A DNA stretch of 5,329 bases from Desulfobacteraceae bacterium. Lineage in GTDB: Bacteria > Desulfobacterota > Desulfobacteria > Desulfobacterales > BuS5. This document shows, piece by piece, positions 1-5,043 of the stretch. The notes under the pieces are model-generated. The model saw only the letters and a program-made list of their open reading frames with translations, had not been told where the DNA came from and searched no databases. The stretch is taken from positions 1-5,329 of the forward strand of contig JAUVKE010000195.1 of the NCBI GenBank assembly GCA_030592105.1. Direction: 5' to 3'. The position numbers and the translations under genes were made by a program. Numbering within the stretch: position 1 is the first letter of the stretch; each line of letters opens with the position of its first letter.

Positions 1-815
1 ACTTTGTTGATCTTAACCGTCTTGGAGCAATTATCGTAAAGGGTCTTTCCATGGAACCTTCCATGGGGAACCCCCCTCCGAGAATAGTTGAAACCAGCTG
101 CGGGATGTTAAATGCCATTGGGCTTGAAAATATCGGTATCAAAGCCTTTGTTAAAGATAAAATTCCTTTTTTGAAAATTTTTTCCACCCCTGTTCTGGTA
201 AATATTTACGGAAAGACCCTTGAAGAGTACGCACTCCTTGCTTCTTTTATAGATGATATTGAAGAGATATCCGGCATTGAACTGAACATCTCATGTCCCA
301 ACGTAAAATTGGGGGGAATAGCCTTTGGCGTTGAAACAAAATCTGCGTATCAGGTTGTAAAAGTAGTAAGGGAAAAGACTAAAAAGCCACTCATGGTTAA
401 ACTTTCCCCCAATGTCACAGATATAACCGCAATCGCAAAAGCTGCTGAAGAAGGGGGGGCAGATTCCCTTTCCCTTATTAATACTATCACGGGTATGGCC
501 ATTGATATTAACACAGGACGTTCAAGACTGGGAAATATTACAGGGGGGCTTTCCGGGCCTGCCATAAAACCTGTAGCATTACGCATGGTCGGGCAGACCG
601 TACAGGCTGTAAATATTCCTGTAATAGGTGTGGGCGGGATCATGAACACCGGGGACGCTCTGGAATTTCTGATTGCCGGTGCTTCGGCTGTGCAGATAGG
701 AACTGCTAATTTTGTTAATCCCTCCGCCACCATGGAGATAATAGACGGAATTGAAGCATTTTTAAAAGAAAAGAAATTGCAGAAAATATCTGATATTATC
801 GGTAGTTTCAAATGA
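1..815 (+). CDS. pyrD: Dihydroorotate dehydrogenase, class 1B catalytic subunit (5'-partial)
   Basis: This enzyme oxidises dihydroorotate to orotate, the fourth step of de novo UMP synthesis, in the cytoplasm. The frame is open from base 3 and continues off the left edge. 270 residues are visible, and by family length roughly 30-40 N-terminal residues are missing. The ATG at 51 is internal, because conserved family sequence (NRLGAIIVKGLS) precedes it. Visible landmarks, numbered from the first visible codon: NPPPRIVET at 23-31, GMLNAIGL at 34-41, the catalytic-cysteine motif NISCPN with Cys98, KLSPN at 133-137, INTITGMAID at 159-168, GGLSGPAIKP at 181-190, and the FMN-phosphate loops GVGGI at 209-213 and IGTANF at 232-237. 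Cysteine as the catalytic base separates class 1 from the membrane class 2 enzymes, and the sequence pattern is that of the 1B type. Class 1B enzymes work with the iron-sulfur/FAD subunit PyrK, so pyrK may lie just upstream outside the window (inference). It ends with TGA. Confidence 0.95.
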   Translation, partial: FVDLNRLGAIIVKGLSMEPSMGNPPPRIVETSCGMLNAIGLENIGIKAFVKDKIPFLKIFSTPVLVNIYGKTLEEYALLASFIDDIEEISGIELNISCPNVKLGGIAFGVETKSAYQVVKVVREKTKKPLMVKLSPNVTDITAIAKAAEEGGADSLSLINTITGMAIDINTGRSRLGNITGGLSGPAIKPVALRMVGQTVQAVNIPVIGVGGIMNTGDALEFLIAGASAVQIGTANFVNPSATMEIIDGIEAFLKEKKLQKISDIIGSFK

Positions 816-822
816 TAAAATT

Positions 823-845
823 ATCCTGATGATACCGGATTTTTG
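823..845 (+). terminator. Weak terminator-like hairpin after pyrD
   Basis: ATCC at 823-826 can pair with GGAT at 837-840, followed directly by a run of five T (840-844). It begins 8 nt after the pyrD stop. The stem is only 4 bp with a 10-nt loop, so it would be a poor intrinsic terminator. I list it only because its position and the T-run fit. Confidence 0.2.
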
Positions 846-875
846 GAAAAGATACTTGGAACCGGCGTGACACCC

Positions 876-892
876 AAAAAACCCGAATGGTT
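876..892 (-). terminator. Weak terminator-like hairpin after the rubrerythrin-thioesterase gene
   Basis: Read on the minus strand, AACC (892-889), loop ATTCG, GGTT (883-880), then TTTT. It lies about 54 nt beyond the stop of the leftward gene. The stem is 4 bp, so this is a weak candidate. It is the only hairpin followed by a T-run that I see on this strand between the convergent genes. Confidence 0.2.
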
Positions 893-945
893 AGACTGAC
901 CAGCCAGGGCAGGGGTCTTGTGCCGAGTTTTAAAAAAGGGATAAT

Positions 946-1824
946 TCAGCTTTTTTTTTCGTTCCCCGTTTTTTTTCTTCTGGCCTCGTATCTAAGGGTT
1001 CCTTCTTTAAATAGTTTATCTTCCTTTTCAGTACAAACGACAAGCTGCGGAATTTCGGTGGGCTTCCCCTTTTCATCAAGAGCCACCATAATAAAATAGG
1101 CGGTCAGCGATTTGGCCCTCTTTTCCGTAAACAGATCTTCCGTATCAACTTCTATCTGTACCTCCATGGATGAATGACTGGCAAAGGTTATCCTGGCATG
1201 AATCAACACTAATTCTCCGACACGTACAGGATGCAGAAAGTGTATTTCATTAACCATTGCCGTCACCACATTACAGTGACAATGGCGTGCGGCCACCACA
1301 CCTGCAGCATTGTCCATCAATTTCATCAACTCTCCCCCATGGACATAACCGGACGGATTTGCTTGTTCAGGTAGCATAACCTGCGCCATATCAACCGTTG
1401 AATGACTTACGGTTCTTCCCTCCTGGGGTACCCCTTTATTATATTTTTCTAAGAGCCCGCGAAATTGTTTTTCATGTCTTTTTTCGACTTTGGCCATTCG
1501 TCTGAAAAAAGTTGCAATTTCATCAAAACCCTCTTCTGAGGCTACCTGGGCTGCATGGGGATAAAGCCTTTCCGCCTCATTATGCTCCTTGCCAATTGAT
1601 AACTCCAGCTCCTGGATAACATCTCCTATTCCGCCAAGAAAGTTGAATTCATGTTCGGCATGTTCGGCTTCATTTAAAGCCGTTTGAAACAATATGTCTG
1701 CCAGGTGTTCATATCCCGCCTTTCGGGCGGCGGAGGCACCATACTTATATCTGGCATGGGCGTTTAATTCATTCTGAAAAGCTTTTTGCAGATTTTTTTC
1801 TGTCTTGCTTCCTTTAAATGTCAT
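946..1824 (-). CDS. Rubrerythrin diiron domain fused to hotdog acyl-CoA thioesterase
   Basis: One uninterrupted frame of 292 residues carries two unrelated domains. Residues 1-130 are an erythrin-type four-helix diiron domain. All expected iron ligands are present: E19, E52, H55 (ExxH), E80, E83, E114 and H117 (ExxH). Rubrerythrins reduce hydrogen peroxide in anaerobes, taking electrons from a C-terminal rubredoxin domain or a partner. Here there are no paired CxxC rubredoxin motifs. Residues about 135-262 are instead a YciA/BACH-like hotdog acyl-CoA thioesterase, with NPSGYVHGG at 156-164, MD at 170-171 (D171 the expected acidic catalytic residue), VVTA, and HFLHPVRVGE. Such domains hydrolyse acyl-CoA to free acid and CoA. 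The tail (about 263-292) is charged and lysine-rich. The start at 1824 is chosen over the longer frame start at 1872 because GGAGGAG precedes it and the rubrerythrin alignment begins with its MTFKGSKTEKN. It is cytoplasmic, with no signal peptide or membrane segment. It lies 95 nt downstream of vapC on the same strand. Confidence 0.9.
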   Translation of the reverse strand: MTFKGSKTEKNLQKAFQNELNAHARYKYGASAARKAGYEHLADILFQTALNEAEHAEHEFNFLGGIGDVIQELELSIGKEHNEAERLYPHAAQVASEEGFDEIATFFRRMAKVEKRHEKQFRGLLEKYNKGVPQEGRTVSHSTVDMAQVMLPEQANPSGYVHGGELMKLMDNAAGVVAARHCHCNVVTAMVNEIHFLHPVRVGELVLIHARITFASHSSMEVQIEVDTEDLFTEKRAKSLTAYFIMVALDEKGKPTEIPQLVVCTEKEDKLFKEGTLRYEARRKKTGNEKKS

Positions 1825-1827
1825 TTT

Positions 1828-1834
1828 CTCCTCC
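1828..1834 (-). promoter_or_regulatory. Ribosome binding site deciding the start of the fusion gene
   Basis: Minus-strand GGAGGAG ends 3 nt before the ATG at 1824. The more upstream in-frame ATG at 1872 has no comparable purine-rich site, and the ATG at 1836 overlaps this site, so 1824 is the supported start. Confidence 0.8.
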
Positions 1835-1919
1835 ATTGCATTATGGGATTCTTGATGCACAATACAAAACAATATAGCATGATGAAAAAGACTCGGGTAT
1901 TTTTCTATGTTCGCTGGAT

Positions 1920-2303
1920 TTATTTGTTGACGATTTTAGGAAAAAATTTAACATTCGGTATATCCTTAAAATCTGAATCCTGAGTCCATATGGTGCAGGC
2001 ATATAATTGTGCGGTGGACAATATAAGACTATTTGCCATAGGAAGAGTGTACTTTATACTTAATTTTGACGCTGTCATTGCAATGCTTGTTGTAAGCTCA
2101 ATAACCTGCCCCTTTTCCATAGCTGCAATTGCTTGTATTGCTTCATTCTCTGAAAATTCCCGTAAAACTATTTTGAATACTTCATAAATTGTGATGACTG
2201 GAACAATTAATGAAGATGAATCCTTAAGCGGTGTCAGAAATTTATCTGCGTTCGGACCGTCCGCAAAGTACTCAAGCCATCCTGAGGTATCGACAACATT
2301 CAT
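1920..2303 (-). CDS. vapC: VapC-type PIN-domain ribonuclease toxin with Asp-to-Asn at an active-site position
   Basis: 127 residues, the usual size of a VapC toxin. The family cleaves RNA (often tRNA or rRNA) with a magnesium site built from four acidic residues and is held inactive by its antitoxin. Seen here: D5 in NVVDTSGWLEYF, E41 in TIYEVFK, and D109 and D111 in TIWTQDSDF. The third acidic position, normally Asp in a motif like LPxADSLI, reads LPMANSLI with N91 (codon AAT at 2033-2031). Asn for Asp should weaken metal binding, so the toxin may be impaired, although the frame is intact. The ATG overlaps the vapB stop (ATGA, 2300-2303) and has only a weak ribosome site, so translation is probably coupled to vapB. 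The family call is firm. Loss of activity is an inference from one residue. Confidence 0.9.
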   Translation of the reverse strand: MNVVDTSGWLEYFADGPNADKFLTPLKDSSSLIVPVITIYEVFKIVLREFSENEAIQAIAAMEKGQVIELTTSIAMTASKLSIKYTLPMANSLILSTAQLYACTIWTQDSDFKDIPNVKFFPKIVNK

Positions 2304-2506
2304 AGTCTATCTTTCTCACGTTTAAAATCAGTATTTATTCCTTTAAGAAATCCTTTTAATTCGGAAATATTTTTATCAGGAATTAGCTCAATCCTTCCGT
2401 CATATTCTATAATTTTCATTTTTTGGCCTGGACGGAGCTTTAGGGCCAACCGGATATTTTTTGGGATAACTACCTGATATTTTGGTGATACTGTTACAGT
2501 GTGCAT
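2300..2506 (-). CDS. vapB: AbrB/SpoVT-type antitoxin, partner of the PIN toxin
   Basis: 68 residues. Residues 3-43 form the swapped-hairpin AbrB/MazE-like DNA-binding fold: TVSPKYQVVIPKNIR, then LRPGQKMKIIEYDGRIELIP. This is the standard antitoxin dimer that binds its own promoter. The charged C-terminal tail (about 45-68, ELKGFLKGINTDFKRE) is the part that normally wraps the PIN toxin and blocks its active site. The length is typical for the family. The start is fixed by AGGAGG five bases upstream. It is first in a two-gene operon, overlapping vapC by 4 bp, and sits just downstream of a palindrome-rich region that is a good candidate for autoregulation. The gene looks intact. Confidence 0.9.
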   Translation of the reverse strand: MHTVTVSPKYQVVIPKNIRLALKLRPGQKMKIIEYDGRIELIPDKNISELKGFLKGINTDFKREKDRL

Positions 2507-2511
2507 AAAAA

Positions 2512-2517
2512 CCTCCT
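2512..2517 (-). promoter_or_regulatory. Ribosome binding site of vapB
   Basis: A perfect AGGAGG on the minus strand, separated by five bases from the vapB ATG at 2506. It is much stronger than the site in front of vapC, consistent with more antitoxin than toxin being made from one transcript. Confidence 0.8.
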
Positions 2518-2555
2518 ATCGATAAGTTTTTGTAATACAGTATTATGATCGATAG
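2516..2555 (-). promoter_or_regulatory. Candidate VapB/VapC autoregulatory operator (nested inverted repeats)
   Basis: Two sets of arms lie between the vapB start and its -35 element. The outer pair is CTATCGAT (2516-2523) with ATCGATAG (2548-2555), a perfect 8-bp inverted repeat. The inner palindrome is TAATAC-A-GTATTA (2533-2545), with perfect 6-bp arms. The two centres are offset by about 3.5 bp, so they may be two separate sites. ATCGATA also occurs as a direct repeat (2518-2524 and 2548-2554). AbrB-type antitoxins bind such palindromes in their own promoters. The assignment rests on position and symmetry only. Confidence 0.5.
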
Positions 2556-2565
2556 TAGCTGTCAA
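2537..2565 (-). promoter_or_regulatory. Candidate vapBC promoter
   Basis: A consensus -35 TTGACA (2565-2560) is followed after 17 bp by TACTGT (2542-2537), a poor -10. The -10 falls inside the TAATAC-A-GTATTA palindrome, so a bound antitoxin would block polymerase. The -35 is convincing and the -10 is not. Confidence 0.4.
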
Positions 2566-2761
2566 GTTTTTCAGCACGTTAAAACTAAGAAGGCGGAAAC
2601 TCTTATCTATATGTTGTCACATAATTACCCATTGTAAAAAATGGCACAAGGCCAGAGGGAGGAAGGCGTATTGTAATACTCCAACAACCGATAACAGAGT
2701 GCAATTTTTATGTGACGGTCTATGGACCTTTAGCCGGTCTGATTAGAGGTACGCTAAGGTG

Positions 2762-2788
2762 TTGCCTGACAATACTGTTTGCTATAAT
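2762..2788 (+). promoter_or_regulatory. Extended -10 promoter candidate for the glutathione transferase gene
   Basis: TGCTATAAT (2780-2788) is a perfect -10 hexamer with the TGn extension. A weak -35, TTGCCT (2762-2767), lies 15 bp upstream, which is short but tolerable for an extended -10. It would give a leader of roughly 185 nt before the ATG at 2980. AT-rich sequence nearer the gene offers other options. Confidence 0.4.
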
Positions 2789-2967
2789 ACTTGTTGATGT
2801 TCTATGGTTATATGAAAGTCTATAATAAAATGATGTGTGGGTGTCTATCTATGGGCTGCATTGATCTCAAGTTTATAATAAAAAATGCTGAACAAAAGCA
2901 ATAACTGTGACTAACTATATGGATCTTTGTACAGGCTTTTTCATAAATATGAGTAACCACTATAAAT

Positions 2968-2973
2968 AAGGAG
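2968..2973 (+). promoter_or_regulatory. Ribosome binding site of the glutathione transferase gene
   Basis: AAGGAG followed by six A residues and then the ATG at 2980. It is a strong site with good spacing and fixes the start. Confidence 0.8.
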
Positions 2974-2979
2974 AAAAAA

Positions 2980-3588
2980 ATGAAACTTTACTATGTACCT
3001 GGAGCCTGCTCCATGGCAGCGCATATTGTATTGCGTGAGTCGGGTCTTGACTTTGATCTGATCAAGGTTGACCTCGACACCAGGAAAACGGAAAAAGGTG
3101 ATGATTTCATCAGAATCAATCCCAAAGGTTACGTACCTGCGCTGCAATTAAATGACAACAAAATTCTGACTGAATGTGCGGTTATTATGCAATTTGTCGC
3201 AGATCAAAAGCCTGGGTCAGGTCTGGCACCGGCAGCCGGAACAATGGACCGCTACCGTCTTATGGAGACTCTTCACTTTATTTCCACGGAACTGCACCAA
3301 AGTTTTTCTCCTCTGTTTAATCCCCTGGTCTCAGGCGAAGAACGTGAAGGGGTACGTGACATCATTGCTACAAATTTAACTTACCTCAATGATCAACTAT
3401 CCGGTAAAAAATTTCTTATGGGAGATACCTTCACTATTGCTGATGCCTATCTGGCTACTGTGCTCGGTTGGACCGGACATGTTCAGATTGATCTTGCACC
3501 CTGGCCAAACCTTGGCTCCTACCTTGCTCAAATAATGTCTCGTCCAGCTGTGCAAAAAACCCTTAAGGCCGAAGGCCTGGCTGAATGA
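2980..3588 (+). CDS. gst: Beta-class glutathione S-transferase
   Basis: 202 residues, full length for a bacterial beta-class enzyme, and similar along its whole length to the E. coli Gst type as I recall it. The N-terminal thioredoxin-like domain (about 1-80) begins KLYYVPGACSMAAHI, with Cys10, the residue that forms the mixed disulfide with glutathione in this class. The NPKGYVPAL segment (47-55) holds the cis-proline after V52, and E65 lies in the glutathione-binding TEC turn. The all-helical domain (about 87-202) has STELHQSF with His106, the second conserved active-site residue, and FTIADAYL (151-158), the N-capping box of the GST fold. The family conjugates or reduces electrophiles with glutathione in the cytoplasm; the substrate cannot be told from sequence. 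It stands alone, with vapBC divergent on the left and a non-coding stretch on the right. It ends in tandem TGA stops. The three-letter symbol is generic. Confidence 0.93.
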   Translation: MKLYYVPGACSMAAHIVLRESGLDFDLIKVDLDTRKTEKGDDFIRINPKGYVPALQLNDNKILTECAVIMQFVADQKPGSGLAPAAGTMDRYRLMETLHFISTELHQSFSPLFNPLVSGEEREGVRDIIATNLTYLNDQLSGKKFLMGDTFTIADAYLATVLGWTGHVQIDLAPWPNLGSYLAQIMSRPAVQKTLKAEGLAE

Positions 3589-3744
3589 TGAAAATTTTCT
3601 ATATTCCATATTGAGCAGAAATCAATCAATGAGATATCTTCCCCCAGTTTATGGATCTTTTTATTCCTGAATCTTTGAGAAAAAGTGGAAAATAGAGCTG
3701 ATAAAAATGCTGTATGAAAAGAGATATACAAAGAAAGAAATTTT

Positions 3745-3794
3745 CCATATTTTCAGCTTTATAGATTGGGCTTTGATCCTTCCAGAAAATATGG
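3745..3794. repeat. Perfect 10-bp inverted repeat
   Basis: CCATATTTTC at 3745-3754 and GAAAATATGG at 3785-3794 are exact reverse complements separated by 30 bp. The symmetry stops at both ends of the arms. No T-run follows, so it is not a standard terminator. It could be a regulator site, an RNA stem or a worn mobile-element end. Confidence 0.6.
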
Positions 3795-3917
3795 CTGCGG
3801 GTAAAAAAATCCAATTTTTTAAGTTTAAAATGGTTAGCAGGGCATGACTGCTGTTATTTGTAAGGGGCAAACCTGTACTTTAACTGTTTTTCCTGGAAAG
3901 AAAGAAGTAATATATTG

Positions 3918-3923
3918 AAAGGG
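3918..3923 (+). promoter_or_regulatory. Possible ribosome binding site of the Rpn-like gene
   Basis: AAAGGG ends 9 nt before the ATG at 3933. It is moderate, but better than anything before the in-frame TTG at 3915, and the in-frame GTG at 3927 lies too close to it. Confidence 0.4.
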
Positions 3924-3932
3924 CGGGTGCTT

Positions 3933-4853
3933 ATGACAAAACAATCACACGATCACAATTTTAAAAACCTGTTTTTAGATTTTCCAAAAGAAACTTTGAA
4001 TTGGTTTTTTCCCCAAGCAGAGCAAAATTGGGGGGAGGTTCGTAAAATTGAATTTGTTCGTCAGGAACCGAGAAAACAGAAACTTCCTGATCCGAGTCTG
4101 TCATTAGACATGCCTATTTTATTTTCTTTTGAAAATCAGCAATTGCTTTTGTGGCTGGTTGAGTTTCAGGAAGACAAGTCAAAATTTTCAATATATAAAT
4201 TGCTGCATTATACAACAGACCTGATGGAAGCTTATCCTCAGGCAGAGGTAATCCCGGCGGTTTTATTTACTGATCGTACCAAATGGCGTAAAGATGTTAT
4301 CCGTAAACTGGAAACAAAATTAAATAACAGGCTCTTTTTACATTTTGAATATCAGTTTTTCAAGCTATTTGACTTTAATGCACGGGATTATTATACTCTT
4401 AACAATCCTGTTGTTAAAATATTACTGCCGAAAATGAATTATAAGAAGGATGAACGAATAGAGGTGATAAGGCAGGCATACTCAGGATTATTTCAACTTG
4501 CATCCCGTGGGCTTTTTGATAAGTATGTCGATTTTATTGATATCTATGCAAAGGTAAGCAAAAAAGAACAAAAAAAAATATACCATGACATAATTCAGCA
4601 TAAGGAGACGGCTATGCTATCACAATATATTAGAGAAAAAGGTATGCAGGAGGGGATGCAGCAGGGGATGCAGCAGGGAATAATTCAGAATGCAAAAGAA
4701 AATATCATAGAGGTTCTTGAATTACGTTTTGGGGAAATTTCACCGGAAATAATTGATAAAATAAATCAGATAAATGACCCCGTACAGTTAAAAGAGCTTC
4801 ATAAGAAGGCTGTAAAGATAAAAGAAATTGATAGTTTTAAATTCATTTGCTGA
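3933..4853 (+). CDS. Rpn/YhgA-like PD-(D/E)XK protein with DUF4351-like tail
   Basis: 306 residues from the ATG at 3933; an in-frame TTG at 3915 would add six residues but has a worse ribosome site. The start, HDHNFKNLFLDFPKETLNWFF, is like the N-terminus of Rpn/YhgA proteins, once called putative transposases and now known as recombination-promoting nucleases. The nuclease-fold core is visible: D59 (SLSLDMP) on one strand, then WLVEFQ with the E77-x-Q79 form of the E-x-K motif, followed by the YKLLHYTTDLMEAYP helix and a VIPAVLFTD strand. Residues 238-249 are three MQ(E/Q)G units, a Gln/Gly-rich linker common in this group. Residues about 255-303 (ENIIEVLELRFGEISPEII) resemble DUF4351, a helical C-terminal add-on. 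The role is poorly defined; some E. coli members cut DNA and raise recombination. No partner gene is adjacent. The family call is good, nuclease activity is inferred. Confidence 0.8.
   Translation: MTKQSHDHNFKNLFLDFPKETLNWFFPQAEQNWGEVRKIEFVRQEPRKQKLPDPSLSLDMPILFSFENQQLLLWLVEFQEDKSKFSIYKLLHYTTDLMEAYPQAEVIPAVLFTDRTKWRKDVIRKLETKLNNRLFLHFEYQFFKLFDFNARDYYTLNNPVVKILLPKMNYKKDERIEVIRQAYSGLFQLASRGLFDKYVDFIDIYAKVSKKEQKKIYHDIIQHKETAMLSQYIREKGMQEGMQQGMQQGIIQNAKENIIEVLELRFGEISPEIIDKINQINDPVQLKELHKKAVKIKEIDSFKFIC
4644..4679 (+). repeat. Three 12-bp in-frame tandem repeats inside the Rpn-like gene
   Basis: ATGCAGGAGGGG (4644-4655), ATGCAGCAGGGG (4656-4667) and ATGCAGCAGGGA (4668-4679) encode MQEG-MQQG-MQQG. 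Units differ by one base each. A gain or loss of a unit keeps the frame and only changes linker length between the nuclease core and the C-terminal helices. Confidence 0.9.
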
Positions 4854-4855
4854 TT

Positions 4856-4876
4856 CAGGGTTCCCCTGTGTCAGGG
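4856..4876. repeat. Alternating CAGGG / CCCTG / CAGGG palindromes after the Rpn-like gene
   Basis: CAGGG (4856-4860), CCCTG (4864-4868) and CAGGG (4872-4876) lie with 3-nt spacers, so the central arm can pair with either neighbour. It starts 3 nt after the stop codon. No T-run follows, so it is not a standard intrinsic terminator, though it could stabilise the 3' end of the transcript. Confidence 0.5.
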
Positions 4877-5043
4877 TAGTTGGCATTTAAAAATCATGAA
4901 GCCTTTCACCTTCGGGAAGAGACGGAAACCTGTATTACCAACTTTTATGCCAAAAATGGCAATACATGGCCTAAAACCCCTGTTTTTGGGGATCACTTGT
5001 TAATATCGTAACCTTTTTAGTGGCCAAGCCCCAGTTGAAATAT

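Larger units (their letters stand above)
2566..2979. other. Divergent intergenic region between vapB and the glutathione transferase gene
   Basis: About 410 bases with no convincing gene. It contains an extended -10 candidate (2780-2788) and a short palindrome, GTATT-GT-AATAC (2668-2679). A set of mutually exclusive 4-bp hairpins is formed by GGTC (2717-2720), GACC (2725-2728) and GGTC (2736-2739). Two similar AT-rich blocks, TATAATAAAATG near 2821 and TATAATAAAAAATG near 2874, each resemble a -10 box but lack a -35 at good spacing. One frame (2549-2746) is open but has no start codon and no family I recognise. Confidence 0.5.
3589..3932. other. Non-coding spacer between the glutathione transferase and Rpn-like genes
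   Basis: About 340 AT-rich bases. Several reading frames on the minus strand run through it, but none has a ribosome site or recognisable protein character. The only clear structure is the inverted repeat at 3745-3794. AAAAAAT-CCA-ATTTTTT (3804-3820) is symmetric but consists almost only of A and T. I see no good promoter for the following gene. Confidence 0.5.

Noticed and set aside
350..811. Long minus-strand reading frame opposite pyrD
   Set aside because: It lies wholly inside the well-supported pyrD gene, lacks a ribosome site and its translation resembles no family. It is a mirror of pyrD codon use.
1825..1919. Separate promoter for the rubrerythrin-thioesterase gene
   Set aside because: TTGTAT with CATAAT at 16 bp spacing can be found on the minus strand, but it would place the transcript start almost at the ribosome site. 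The -35 is poor, so I could not decide between this and read-through from vapBC.
3566..3578. AGGCC-GAA-GGCCT hairpin as a terminator of the transferase gene
   Set aside because: It lies inside the coding sequence and is not followed by a T-run.
3804..3820. AAAAAAT-CCA-ATTTTTT as a bidirectional terminator
   Set aside because: The stem contains only A and T, so it would be too weak, and such symmetry is likely by chance in this AT-rich spacer.
3528..3870. Overlapping minus-strand frames between the transferase and the Rpn-like gene
   Set aside because: They overlap one another and the end of the transferase gene. Their translations are rich in Phe, Ser, Ile and Lys as expected from AT-rich DNA, and no ribosome site is present.
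3864..3873. GGGGCAAACC resembling part of a c-di-GMP (GEMM) riboswitch
   Set aside because: The following hairpin, the second conserved block and the closing sequence of that riboswitch are absent; only the short word matches.
4948..4991. TGCCA-AAAA-TGGCA and CCCC-TGTTTTT-GGGG hairpins as terminators of the Rpn-like gene
   Set aside because: Neither is followed by a T-run and both lie more than 90 bases past the stop codon. They are kept only as weak palindromes.
4897..5003. Small plus-strand reading frame beginning ATGAAGCCTTTC
   Set aside because: No ribosome site is present and the peptide of about 35 residues has no recognisable features. Neighbouring frames look equally protein-like.
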